Source: Nemorincola sp044225795 (GTDB lineage Bacteria; Bacteroidota; Bacteroidia; Chitinophagales; Chitinophagaceae). From it: a stretch of DNA of 64,000 nt. Shown piece after piece: positions 1-8,084 of this stretch (positions are counted from its first letter, which is position 1; every line of letters starts with the position of its first letter). Both the position numbers and the translations under genes were made by a program. The notes beneath the pieces are model-generated. The model saw only the letters and a list, made by a program, of their open reading frames with translations. It did no database searches and had not been told where the DNA came from. The DNA lies in contig JBGAIF010000007.1 in NCBI GenBank assembly GCA_044225795.1, positions 1 to 64,000 of the forward strand. The letters run 5' to 3'.

Positions 1-728
1 GATGGGCCAGTAAGCGTAGCGATAGTATCATCACAGATACGCGAATCAATAGCAAAGTAACCACATGTAGCATCAAAATATCCGTAACCCCAGTGACCAC
101 CAAGTGTGCAATCCTGAGAGATAACTTCAATTGCTACTGTTTTTCCACCCATACCGGAAAGATTGATACTGGCAGCTGACCATGGCTTATAATATACAGT
201 GCCTGCAGTTGTATTAGATGATTTCAGGAACCCGGGAATGGCACCTGCAACATAATTATATAAAGCACATGGTACTTGCTTACCCGTCGCGGAATCAGTA
301 ACGCTTACTACGAACCTTGGCTGTTCTGACGTCGAGTGGCCAGGGTCCTGGAATACTACGGCGTACTGATATATAATACTATAGTTCACAGAGCCCACAG
401 GAATATTTACATAAAAACGAGCTCTTTCGCACTGAGCACCATTAATGTTGTTTCCCAACATATAAGAATAAGCACCTCCTCCAGGCGCAACTACAGGAAA
501 ACCGCCGAACGCATCCAAAGCTGTGCCGCTTTCCAAAGTAAAGCGATTGAAAACCGGAGGTGAAGCCGTCCATGTGTATACCGGACCAGTGGCAACAGTT
601 CCTGTCCAGAACAACCAATTAGATAAATTGCCAAACTCCATATCAATATTAGGAGGGCAAGTCAGCTGAGCATTTGTCTGATAGGATCCCAGAAAAAGAA
701 TCGAGATAATGAGTAATATTCTTTTCAT
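1..728 (-). CDS. Secreted protein, N-terminal part (truncated by window edge)
   Basis: An open frame runs leftwards from the ATG at 728-726 to the window edge without a stop, so about 242 residues are visible and the C-terminus is missing. The protein starts MKRILLIISILFLGSYQTNA, a clear signal peptide, followed by QLTCPPNIDMEFGNLSNW. That opening is common at the mature N-terminus of large Bacteroidota extracellular proteins that begin with a carbohydrate-binding-like beta-sandwich and end in PKD repeats with a T9SS sorting domain. The visible part is rich in Gly, Ser, Thr and aromatic residues, with several Cys (for example GAQCERARF, SQDCTLGGHW, DSRICDD), which suits an exported beta-rich fold. 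The nature of the missing C-terminus is inferred by analogy only. Confidence 0.75.
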   Translation of the reverse strand, partial: MKRILLIISILFLGSYQTNAQLTCPPNIDMEFGNLSNWLFWTGTVATGPVYTWTASPPVFNRFTLESGTALDAFGGFPVVAPGGGAYSYMLGNNINGAQCERARFYVNIPVGSVNYSIIYQYAVVFQDPGHSTSEQPRFVVSVTDSATGKQVPCALYNYVAGAIPGFLKSSNTTAGTVYYKPWSAASINLSGMGGKTVAIEVISQDCTLGGHWGYGYFDATCGYFAIDSRICDDTIATLTGP

Positions 729-961
729 ATGGTAATAAATTAATTTAACAACTATATTAGCCTACTAAGGTAGCAATTAATCTCGAAAAAGAAATATATT
801 AAAACAATTTTATTTACAAGCTTAATCCATCCTTAATAGATATATAGACAGCGAACTTTATAACAATGGTTGGCGATAAAATATATTTATTTTTTTATTT
901 AGTGCTAAACATTGGGAGATTAAAACATTCACTACTATAAAGTCCTTACTTTGCAGCTTCA

Positions 962-2971
962 ATGAGGTTATTATCAACCATTTTCCTATTTCTGGCACCG
1001 GTTGCTGTGTTAGCTCAGGCACCACTTACCGACTCGGTCCACGAGCTTAGTGAATATGTTGTCAGTGGGTTTCAATCTATTGCATCAAAAAGAACTTCTA
1101 TAAATATAGAACCATACTCCCTGAAACAACTTAATGAGAAAAACCCGTTCAATCTATCGGACGCACTTGCTAAGTTGCCCGGGATATCGCAAATGACAAC
1201 GGGTAATTCCATATCGAAACCTGTAATCAGGGGGTTATATGGAAACCGTATACTAGTGTTGTTTTCGGGACTCCGGTTTGACAATCAGCAATGGCAGGAT
1301 GAACACGGACTGGGCTTGTCGCAAATTGGAATAGACCGCGTGGAGGTGATCAAGGGGCCAGCATCACTACTTTATGGATCGGATGCTATGGGTGGAGTGA
1401 TCAACATCATTGAGCGCAAACCGATCACAGAAGGGAAAAAGCTGGATGCAGGAACACAGCTATTTTCTAATACACGCGGCACATTGACCGATATCGGATA
1501 CAGTAACAGAAACGGCGATAACTGGTGGCGATTAAGATTGGGTGCAGAATCACATGCCGATTATACGGATGGAGATGGCTCCCGTGTACTCAACTCAAGG
1601 AATAACGGGTATTATCTGAAAGCAGGATTGGGGTTTGACAAAAAGAACTGGAAACAGGAGAACAGCTACAATTTTTCTTATAACCAGTATGGCTTTATTA
1701 TGGAAGACCTGCTGACAACTTTTACTCCAGATGACAGATGGAGCCGAGCGATGGCCGGGCCACACCATATCGTGATCCTGAATCTGCTGAATTCACAAAA
1801 TACATTTCTTCTTGAGCATTCGTTATTAAAATTAAATGTCGGTGCGCAATCTAATGTCCGGATGGAGGATGAAGGCGGTGGACAAATCAGCCTTAACATG
1901 CACCTGTTCTCCGGGCTACAGAACCTGAAATGGGAAAAGCAACTCAATGACCACATCACATTTGTTGCGAACCAACAACTTACCTATGAGAACAACACAA
2001 ACTATGGTGGCCGCATTATCATACCGGATGCCACCTTTGTGGAAAATAACGTGTCCGGTTACTGGCGTTTTAACCTTCACAAATTTATAATTGAGGCCGG
2101 TGCAGGTGGAAATGATAAGTATGTGAAAACAATTGAAACACGTAGCCTGAATACACCGGGGGAACCTATACAGCCTTTTACCAAAAATGATCTAGCTGGT
2201 AATGGGATGGCAGGTGTAGCATTTAATCCGGCTGAGTGGCTGACCATAAAGACAAATTCTTCAACCGGAACAAGGACTCCTAACCTTGCAGAGCTTTCTT
2301 CAAACGGATTGCACGAGGGTGTATATCGTTACGAAATAGGAGACCCAAACCTGAAACACGAGGAGAACATTAACACAGACCTAACGATAGAAGCAAGTAA
2401 CGATCATGTTTTTTTCTCAGCATCATTATTTTACAACAGGTTTCTGAATTATGTTTACCTGGCTCCTACAACGCAATCATTTTTTGGCTTTCCGGTGTTC
2501 AGATATAAACAGAATGATGCCTCTATATCGGGTGGCGAATTATTTTGTTCTGTTGCTCCTACAACATTAAAAGGACTGCAGTTAAAAGAAGGATTTTCCG
2601 CAACCAATGGCATGCTCGATATAGGAGGTTACCTCCCATTCATACAAGCCTATAAATCTGCCACATCTGTAAGATATGAAAAAAATATAGGCAGAAAGAT
2701 CAGGTACATATTTGTTGAACCAGAGGTTGTATATGTTTTCAAACAAGATCGTGCGGCACAATTTGAAACCCCGACAGGTAGTTATACACTAATAAATGCA
2801 ACTTGCGGGTTAACGATCACCGGGGATAAAGGAGACTGGCTAATAAATCTATCCGGTACAAATCTCGGTAACAAGGCTTACATGGATCATCTTTCCCGTC
2901 TTAAGTATTATGGATTATACAACCAGGGAATTAACTTTGTGCTATCGGCAAGAAAAGAGCTGAAATGGTAG
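962..2971 (+). CDS. TonB-dependent outer-membrane receptor
   Basis: The protein has 669 residues with signal peptide MRLLSTIFLFLAPVAVLAQA. Next comes a TonB-box-like segment (ELSEYVVSG, about residues 29-37) and a plug domain: LSDALAKLPGISQMTTGNSI, KPVIRGLYGNRILVLFSGLR and VEVIKGPASLLYGSDAMGGV are classic plug motifs. The rest alternates in the manner of a 22-stranded barrel and ends in an aromatic-rich terminal strand. It should import a scarce nutrient with energy from a TonB-ExbBD system such as the one at 52280-55362. No carboxypeptidase-like N-terminal domain and no SusD partner are present, which argues against glycan uptake. The next gene overlaps its stop codon by 7 bases. The substrate cannot be read from the sequence; a metal or metal chelate is a guess from the His/Cys-rich neighbour. 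Confidence 0.93.
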   Translation: MRLLSTIFLFLAPVAVLAQAPLTDSVHELSEYVVSGFQSIASKRTSINIEPYSLKQLNEKNPFNLSDALAKLPGISQMTTGNSISKPVIRGLYGNRILVLFSGLRFDNQQWQDEHGLGLSQIGIDRVEVIKGPASLLYGSDAMGGVINIIERKPITEGKKLDAGTQLFSNTRGTLTDIGYSNRNGDNWWRLRLGAESHADYTDGDGSRVLNSRNNGYYLKAGLGFDKKNWKQENSYNFSYNQYGFIMEDLLTTFTPDDRWSRAMAGPHHIVILNLLNSQNTFLLEHSLLKLNVGAQSNVRMEDEGGGQISLNMHLFSGLQNLKWEKQLNDHITFVANQQLTYENNTNYGGRIIIPDATFVENNVSGYWRFNLHKFIIEAGAGGNDKYVKTIETRSLNTPGEPIQPFTKNDLAGNGMAGVAFNPAEWLTIKTNSSTGTRTPNLAELSSNGLHEGVYRYEIGDPNLKHEENINTDLTIEASNDHVFFSASLFYNRFLNYVYLAPTTQSFFGFPVFRYKQNDASISGGELFCSVAPTTLKGLQLKEGFSATNGMLDIGGYLPFIQAYKSATSVRYEKNIGRKIRYIFVEPEVVYVFKQDRAAQFETPTGSYTLINATCGLTITGDKGDWLINLSGTNLGNKAYMDHLSRLKYYGLYNQGINFVLSARKELKW

Positions 2972-3480
2972 GCGTATTAAGAAAATATATTACAATAGTT
3001 TTTGCGGCAATAGTATCTATCCAGATCGTCCTGCCAGCACTTTTGTCATTGGCCATTTACGCGGTAAAGATATATCAGCACGAATGCGTCGCCAGGCACG
3101 ACAATAATCAACATTTTGTAGAATTAAGCATAAATGAAGAAGATCGTTCGCTCCAATTTATCGGAGAAGATGAGATATGCTATAAAGGATATCTATATGA
3201 TGTGGCAGGAGTTACAAAAACAAATGGCACCTATAAGATCAAAGCCATTGCGGATGGTGAAGAGACCAGCCTTCAGCACCTTAATAAACAGCAACAGGAC
3301 CAGGTTCAGAAACCCGGCACAAACTGTTCTCTGCCTTTTGTATTTGTGTACTTTGAATCACCAAGCCTATTTACTTTCATAACGGCCAGGTATCAGCACT
3401 GCAAGCACAGAAGTATTAACGATAAAGCCCCTGCTCTTCACCATCCCAAAGTGAATATCCCTCCTCCAAAGCTGGTCTAA
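2965..3480 (+). CDS. Small membrane-anchored protein coupled to the TonB receptor (unknown function)
   Basis: This 171-residue protein overlaps the end of the receptor gene (ATG at 2965, receptor stop at 2969-2971), so translation is probably coupled. It has one N-terminal hydrophobic segment (about residues 10-33, ITIVFAAIVSIQIVLPALLS) and then an exported, mixed-charge region. The tail is rich in His, Cys and Pro (YQHCKHRS, APALHHPKVNIPPPK), with further Cys/His in the sequence YQHECVARH just after the membrane segment. I do not recognise a named family. Small proteins of this sort often follow metal-related TonB receptors in Bacteroidota, so a periplasmic metal-handling helper is possible, but this is inference from position and composition. 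Confidence 0.7.
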   Translation: MVGVLRKYITIVFAAIVSIQIVLPALLSLAIYAVKIYQHECVARHDNNQHFVELSINEEDRSLQFIGEDEICYKGYLYDVAGVTKTNGTYKIKAIADGEETSLQHLNKQQQDQVQKPGTNCSLPFVFVYFESPSLFTFITARYQHCKHRSINDKAPALHHPKVNIPPPKLV

Positions 3481-3548
3481 GCAGATAACATATCTCTTCC
3501 GGCAAGTACGGAACTACTTTATTATTATTCACTTAAAATCATTTTTCA

Positions 3549-3953
3549 ATGAAAAAGATATTTTCATTTGCTATAGCTTTTACAGCACTTTCCATTATTT
3601 CTTCCTGCAGCAAAGACGAAGGCAAACTTCCCAATATATCATTCAAAACAGGTGGCACATATGTGTCTTCTGACATGACCGTAAAGAAGGATACAACAAT
3701 TGTCGTGGGTATATCCGCGTCAAAGGCAGAAGACAAAGATGTACTAAAAACATTTGACGTTTCTCAAAGCCTGGACGGTGGTGCATCTGCCAGTATTGAG
3801 AGTAAGTCTCTTTCCGGATCAAGCGGAGATTCCTACACAGAAGATGTATCTATACATGTACGCAACCAGGCCGGAACTGAAAAATACACTTTCACGGTGG
3901 TTAACAGGGATGGTTTGAAAAACAGCGTATCTCTGACACTTACAGTAAACTAA
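3549..3953 (+). CDS. Small lipoprotein, unknown function
   Basis: The 134-residue product has a lipoprotein signal peptide, MKKIFSFAIAFTALSIISSC, with the lipobox Cys at position 20 followed by SKDEG. The rest is Ser/Thr/Asp/Val-rich and looks like one Ig-like beta-sandwich (FKTGGTYVSSDMTVKKDTT, then SIHVRNQAGTEKYTFTVVNR). It is probably anchored in the outer or inner membrane facing the periplasm. It follows the receptor and small membrane protein on the same strand by about 70 bases, so it may belong to the same transcription unit, which closes at the strong terminator at 3969-4003. Function unknown. Confidence 0.75.
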   Translation: MKKIFSFAIAFTALSIISSCSKDEGKLPNISFKTGGTYVSSDMTVKKDTTIVVGISASKAEDKDVLKTFDVSQSLDGGASASIESKSLSGSSGDSYTEDVSIHVRNQAGTEKYTFTVVNRDGLKNSVSLTLTVN

Positions 3954-3968
3954 AAACATATGACATAG

Positions 3969-4003
3969 AAAGCCACGACTAAAGTAGTCGTGGCTTTTTT
4001 TAT
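3969..4003 (+). terminator. Rho-independent terminator after the lipoprotein gene
   Basis: The perfect 11-bp stem AGCCACGACTA / TAGTCGTGGCT (arms 3971-3981 and 3985-3995) has a 3-base loop and is followed by a run of T from 3996. It ends the receptor/lipoprotein unit just before moaA. Confidence 0.92.
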
Positions 4004-4054
4004 TAGTACAATAGGTGAAAAAAGGCGACCTTTATAAACTGATAAGCAAGAAAA

Positions 4055-5029
4055 GTGTTGACAGACAATCATGGCAGGGCCATTAATTACTTACGGCTGG
4101 CCGTAACCGACAAATGTAACCTGCGCTGTTTTTATTGCATGCCGGCCGAAGGCATTGACTTCCTTCCCAAAAAGGAGGTAATGTCTTATGAAGAGATGCT
4201 CAGAATATGTAGCCTCCTTACAGAAAACGGGATTGAAAAGATCCGGATCACGGGAGGAGAGCCGTTTGTGAGAAAGGACATCATGCCTTTTCTGCATCAG
4301 CTATCCTCACTTCCCAAACTCAGGCAACTAACGATCACCACTAATGGCGTGCTTACGGCACCTTTGGTACACGACCTCAAGAAAATGGGTATTCGCTCAA
4401 TAAACCTAAGCCTTGATACACTGGATAGAAACCGGTTCTTTACAATTACAAGAAGAGACGAACTTCCAGCGGTAATGGAAACACTTGACCAACTATTACA
4501 TTACGGAATAGATGTAAAAATAAACGCTGTGGTGATGGATGGTAAGAATACGGAAGATATAATACCGCTTGTGCGTCTCACAAAAGATCTTCCGGTAAGT
4601 GTACGGTTCATAGAAGAAATGCCATTCAATGGAGGAGATACTTATTATCCGCGCCTGGAATGGGATCATGTGAAGATCCTGGAAATCATAAAAACACATT
4701 TCCCATCTATCAAAAAATTGCAAGACCCTCCATTCTCAACATCATACAATTACCAGATAGAAGGACACAAAGGATCCATAGGTATCATAGCCGCATATTC
4801 ACGTTCCTTTTGCGGCACCTGCAACAGGATACGCATAACGGCAAACGGCATGTTGAAAACTTGTCTTTATGACAACGGTGTGATCAATATCAAATCTCTG
4901 ATGCGCAACGGATATAGCGATAATGACCTTTTGACACATGTAAAGGGTGCCATTGATCGCCGTGCACGTAATGGATTTGAGGCTGAACAAACCAGGCTAC
5001 ACGAATCAATGTCAAGCATAGGAGGTTGA
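4055..5029 (+). CDS. moaA: GTP 3',8-cyclase MoaA (radical SAM)
   Basis: MoaA performs the first step of molybdenum cofactor synthesis, rearranging GTP to 3',8-cyclo-7,8-dihydro-GTP. The 324-residue length is normal. The radical-SAM cluster motif CxxxCxxC is seen as CNLRCFYC near residue 22, followed by ITGGEP. The second, C-terminal cluster is in CGTCNRIR and the downstream TCLYDNG. The protein ends in GG, the double glycine required in MoaA. The start taken is GTG at 4055 (a TTG follows directly at 4058); there is no ATG that keeps the RLAVTDKCNLRC region intact. It heads moaA-moeA-moaC-mobA, and its last codons double as the ribosome binding site of moeA. Confidence 0.96.
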   Translation: MLTDNHGRAINYLRLAVTDKCNLRCFYCMPAEGIDFLPKKEVMSYEEMLRICSLLTENGIEKIRITGGEPFVRKDIMPFLHQLSSLPKLRQLTITTNGVLTAPLVHDLKKMGIRSINLSLDTLDRNRFFTITRRDELPAVMETLDQLLHYGIDVKINAVVMDGKNTEDIIPLVRLTKDLPVSVRFIEEMPFNGGDTYYPRLEWDHVKILEIIKTHFPSIKKLQDPPFSTSYNYQIEGHKGSIGIIAAYSRSFCGTCNRIRITANGMLKTCLYDNGVINIKSLMRNGYSDNDLLTHVKGAIDRRARNGFEAEQTRLHESMSSIGG

Positions 5030-5030
5030 T

Positions 5031-6239
5031 ATGAATATGATCACCGTACAACAGGCAGAGGACATCATCCTGAAGATCAATAGACCGGTGATCACCGAGG
5101 ATATCCCGTTTGAGATCTCTGAAGGGCGTGTGTTGGCAGAAGATATTGTAGCCGACAGGGATATGCCCCCATATGACCGTGTAACCATGGACGGGATCGC
5201 CATCAGGTTTTTGGCATTTGAGCAGGGATCGCGGTCTTTCAAAGTAATAAGTACCATAGCCGCAGGAGACATGCCTACGACGATAGGGAGCGACGACGAA
5301 TGTGTAGAAATAATGACCGGTGCTGCATTGCCGGCAAACGTGGACACCATCATACGTTATGAAGATGTTGTTATTGCTGAAAGTATTGCTACGCTGAAAG
5401 TGAGTACAATAAAGAAAGGACAAAATATACACAGGAAAGGCTCTGACAGGCAACGGGGAGATATCGTTGTGAGAAAAGGGACCATTGTTGATAGTTCCGT
5501 AATAAGTATATTGGCCTCTGTCGGAAAATCTACAGTGAGCGTAAAACGCAGCCCGAAGATAATCGTAATCACAACAGGTGATGAATTGGTTGCTGTGGAT
5601 GAACAACCAAATCCTTACCAGGTAAGGACATCAAACAGCCACACTATTTCGTCCGTGCTGAAACAATATGGGCTGCACGGTGATATACTGCACCTTGCTG
5701 ACAATGAGCAGATCATATTTTCAGCTATTTCAAGATGCATGAGTGAATACGACATTATACTGCTCAGCGGAGGCGTATCCATGGGTAAATTCGATATTTT
5801 GCCGTGTGTCCTCGAAAAACTTTCAGTACAAAAGCTATTTCACAAGGTGAAACAACGCCCGGGTAAACCGTTCTGGTTTGGCGCTACAGAAACTGTACTT
5901 GTATTTGCATTTCCCGGCAACCCTGTATCCACGTATCTGTGCCTGCACCGATATTTCCTGCCCTGGATCAATCAGGCACTGGATGCTCCGTTATACAAAA
6001 CCTCATTTGCCGTACTTGATGATGATGTGACCTTTGAGCCACAGCTTCAATATTTCATCCAGGTAGCCGTATCTGCGTCAGATGAGGGTTTATTGCACGC
6101 CAAACCTATTGCAGGCAATGGTTCCGGCGATTTTGCCAACTTGCTGGACACCAATGCCTTTATGGAATTACCATTGGAACAAAGTAAATTTACAAAGGGG
6201 TCTGTTTATAAAATATGGCCTTTCAAACACATTGTATAG
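5031..6239 (+). CDS. moeA: Molybdopterin molybdenumtransferase MoeA
   Basis: MoeA inserts molybdate into adenylylated molybdopterin. The 402-residue protein shows the family pattern: ISEGRVLAEDIVADRDMPPYDRVTMDGIAI at the N-terminus, the substrate-site segments ITTGDELV and SGGVSMGKFD (about residues 245-255), then KPFWFG and FPGNPVSTY, and a small C-terminal domain IV. It starts one base after the moaA stop. A strong AGGAGGT at 5020-5026 lies inside the final moaA codons and is unusually good for a Bacteroidota gene, so moaA and moeA are probably translated together. The stop at 6237-6239 is one base from the moaC start. Confidence 0.96.
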   Translation: MNMITVQQAEDIILKINRPVITEDIPFEISEGRVLAEDIVADRDMPPYDRVTMDGIAIRFLAFEQGSRSFKVISTIAAGDMPTTIGSDDECVEIMTGAALPANVDTIIRYEDVVIAESIATLKVSTIKKGQNIHRKGSDRQRGDIVVRKGTIVDSSVISILASVGKSTVSVKRSPKIIVITTGDELVAVDEQPNPYQVRTSNSHTISSVLKQYGLHGDILHLADNEQIIFSAISRCMSEYDIILLSGGVSMGKFDILPCVLEKLSVQKLFHKVKQRPGKPFWFGATETVLVFAFPGNPVSTYLCLHRYFLPWINQALDAPLYKTSFAVLDDDVTFEPQLQYFIQVAVSASDEGLLHAKPIAGNGSGDFANLLDTNAFMELPLEQSKFTKGSVYKIWPFKHIV

Positions 6240-6240
6240 T

Positions 6241-6717
6241 ATGAGCAACTTCACACACCTTGACGACAAAGGGAACCCGGCGATGGTAGATGTCAGTGAG
6301 AAAGCCATCACTCATCGTACTGCTACTGCCAGAAGTATAGTAGTGATGCCTGAAGAAGTAATGAATAAGCTGGAGAACGGCGATATACAGACCAAAAAAG
6401 GTTCCGTCTTCCAGACAGCTATACTTGCCGGCATTATGGCATCGAAAAAGACAGGGGAACTGATACCACTCTGCCACCCCCTTGGACTGGATAACTGCAA
6501 AGTGAACATTCATGTTAATGATGCAAGGGAAGTTGTTATTGATTGCACCACCAGCATCACCGCAAAAACGGGGATAGAACTGGAAGCATTGGTTGGCGCC
6601 AGCATAGCCGCCCTAACGGTATATGATATGTGTAAAGCCATGAGCCATGATATAGTGATCAAGGAAACAAAGCTTATGGAAAAGAAAGGGGGGAAACGTG
6701 ATTTCAAGCGACAGTAG
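6241..6717 (+). CDS. moaC: Cyclic pyranopterin monophosphate synthase MoaC
   Basis: MoaC turns the MoaA product into cyclic pyranopterin monophosphate. I start it at ATG 6241, giving 158 residues beginning MSNFTHLDDKGNPAMVDVSE, the usual MoaC N-terminus. A longer in-frame extension would lie inside moeA and has no family support. Conserved parts seen are KGSVFQTAILAGIMASKKT, IPLCHPL and TGIELEALVGASIAALTVYD followed by MCKAMSHD. It sits one base after moeA, and mobA begins inside its last codons. Confidence 0.96.
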   Translation: MSNFTHLDDKGNPAMVDVSEKAITHRTATARSIVVMPEEVMNKLENGDIQTKKGSVFQTAILAGIMASKKTGELIPLCHPLGLDNCKVNIHVNDAREVVIDCTTSITAKTGIELEALVGASIAALTVYDMCKAMSHDIVIKETKLMEKKGGKRDFKRQ

Positions 6718-7312
6718 CTCGGTTCCTTTATCCGGTTTAGTTCTTGCCGGCGGCAAGAGTGTGCGCATGGGGCAAGACAAAGGTGCTATACAATGGCATG
6801 GGAGAGAACAGAAATATTATGTAGCAGACCTGCTACGGCCGTTTTGCAACGACGTATTCATCTCTTGCCGGAAAGAGCAGTCAAACTTTATAAACGATGA
6901 CTATAAAGTTCTTGCAGACGACCATCCGGGGTCTGGACCAATAGTAGCAATTCTTACCGCTTTGAAAATATCGGCCGATACCGCATGGCTGGTTGTTGCC
7001 TGCGATCTGCCTTTGTTAGATACCTCTACTCTGAAATATCTTGTGGAACAAAGAGATCCTGAAAAGATAGCGACAACATTTGAGAGCCCTTTTGATACAC
7101 TGCCGGAACCGCTTATCACTATTTGGGAACCTCACAGCCTGCCTGTATTGCTGGCCCATGTGAATGAAGGATTTACCTGCCCGAGGAAAGCCTTGATAAA
7201 AAACCGCAACGATGTAAAGATCATTACGCCGCCGGACCCTGACGCTATCATGAACACCAACACACCTGAGGACGCCGAAAAAGTTCGTGTGCTACTCGGC
7301 ACGAGAAAATAA
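6698..7312 (+). CDS. mobA: Molybdenum cofactor guanylyltransferase MobA-like
   Basis: The 204-residue nucleotidyltransferase has the MobA signature LAGGKSVRMGQDKG near the N-terminus, then DDHPGSGPIVAILTAL and the metal-binding segment VVACDLPLLD. MobA joins GMP to molybdopterin to make the bis-guanine-dinucleotide form. The GTG start at 6698 overlaps the end of moaC by 20 bases; the first ATG would cut off the nucleotide-binding loop. Its TAA (7310-7312) abuts the stop of the convergent moaE with no gap. A MobA-like protein acting on a related cofactor (for example MocA-type cytidylyl transfer) cannot be fully excluded. Confidence 0.87.
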   Translation: MISSDSSSVPLSGLVLAGGKSVRMGQDKGAIQWHGREQKYYVADLLRPFCNDVFISCRKEQSNFINDDYKVLADDHPGSGPIVAILTALKISADTAWLVVACDLPLLDTSTLKYLVEQRDPEKIATTFESPFDTLPEPLITIWEPHSLPVLLAHVNEGFTCPRKALIKNRNDVKIITPPDPDAIMNTNTPEDAEKVRVLLGTRK

Positions 7313-7729
7313 TCACGGGTGGGCCGCTACCCATACCTCGCCATCTTCAAAGATCTCTTTCTTCCAGATCGGCACTGTTTGCTTCAGGGTATCTATCGCG
7401 TACCTGCATGCTTCGAATGCTGCAGATCTGTGAGCAGCAGATACGGCTATTACCACCGGTACCTCCCCTACCAGCAAAACACCCACACGATGATGGATCA
7501 GGACATTATTCACAGGCCAGCGAGCAATAACATCTTCCGCGATCTTTCTCATCTCCCGGACAGCCATACTTTCGTAAGCTTCAAATTCGAGACGAAGCAC
7601 CCTCTTGCCTGACGTCTGCTCCCTTACCGTACCAATAAACACATCAATGCCTCCTGAGCCAGTGGTCATCACGGCGTTTATACAGGCTGTAATTTCTATA
7701 TTGTCCGGATAAACCTTAATGTCAATCAT
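7313..7729 (-). CDS. moaE: Molybdopterin synthase catalytic subunit MoaE
   Basis: The 138-residue MoaE is the large subunit of molybdopterin synthase, which transfers sulfur from the MoaD thiocarboxylate to the pterin. Family segments seen: GGIDVFIGTVREQTSGKRV, LEFEAYESMA, IHHRVGVLLVGE, VSAAHRSAAFEACRYAID and the lysine-rich PIWKKEIFEDGEVWV (the KKE part is in the active site). It lies 8 bases downstream of moaD on the minus strand and meets mobA end to end. Confidence 0.96.
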   Translation of the reverse strand: MIDIKVYPDNIEITACINAVMTTGSGGIDVFIGTVREQTSGKRVLRLEFEAYESMAVREMRKIAEDVIARWPVNNVLIHHRVGVLLVGEVPVVIAVSAAHRSAAFEACRYAIDTLKQTVPIWKKEIFEDGEVWVAAHP

Positions 7730-7737
7730 AAAATATT

Positions 7738-7980
7738 CTATCCACCGCTTACAGGCGGTATTATGGCAACCTCGTCTGTTTCATTCAGCACAAGTTCCTT
7801 TGAAGCATAGTCTCCATTTACCGCTATTGAAAACGACGCCAGTTCATTCATTACAGGGTAAACTTTTTTCACCTCGGCTACTAACCCCGCGACACTAATC
7901 CCATCGGACAAAACAACCTCCAAAAGCCCGGACCCGACTTTCTCTCTTGCAGCACCGAAAACAAGGATCTTTACTAACAT
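7738..7980 (-). CDS. moaD: Molybdopterin synthase sulfur carrier MoaD
   Basis: This 80-residue ubiquitin-like sulfur carrier ends in VAIIPPVSGG; the C-terminal GG is the site of adenylation and thiocarboxylation. It lies directly ahead of moaE. The activating enzyme MoeB is not in the window, so a MoeB/ThiF protein elsewhere must serve it. The start is ATG at 7980 (MLVKILVFGAAREKVG). Confidence 0.94.
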   Translation of the reverse strand: MLVKILVFGAAREKVGSGLLEVVLSDGISVAGLVAEVKKVYPVMNELASFSIAVNGDYASKELVLNETDEVAIIPPVSGG

Positions 7981-8084
7981 AACTTATACAAACAGCTAAG
8001 TTAATCGAAAGTCTGCCCTTTTTTACATTAACGTTATCATATCTCTTATTTACTTAAATTGCATTAATAAAAACATACACTATC

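Noticed and set aside
4890..5606. A 238-residue minus-strand frame across moaA and moeA
   Set aside because: Shadow of two confident genes, with no recognisable motif.
6082..6717. A 211-residue MoaC
   Set aside because: The N-terminal 53 residues lie in the moeA coding region and have no MoaC similarity; the start is at 6241.
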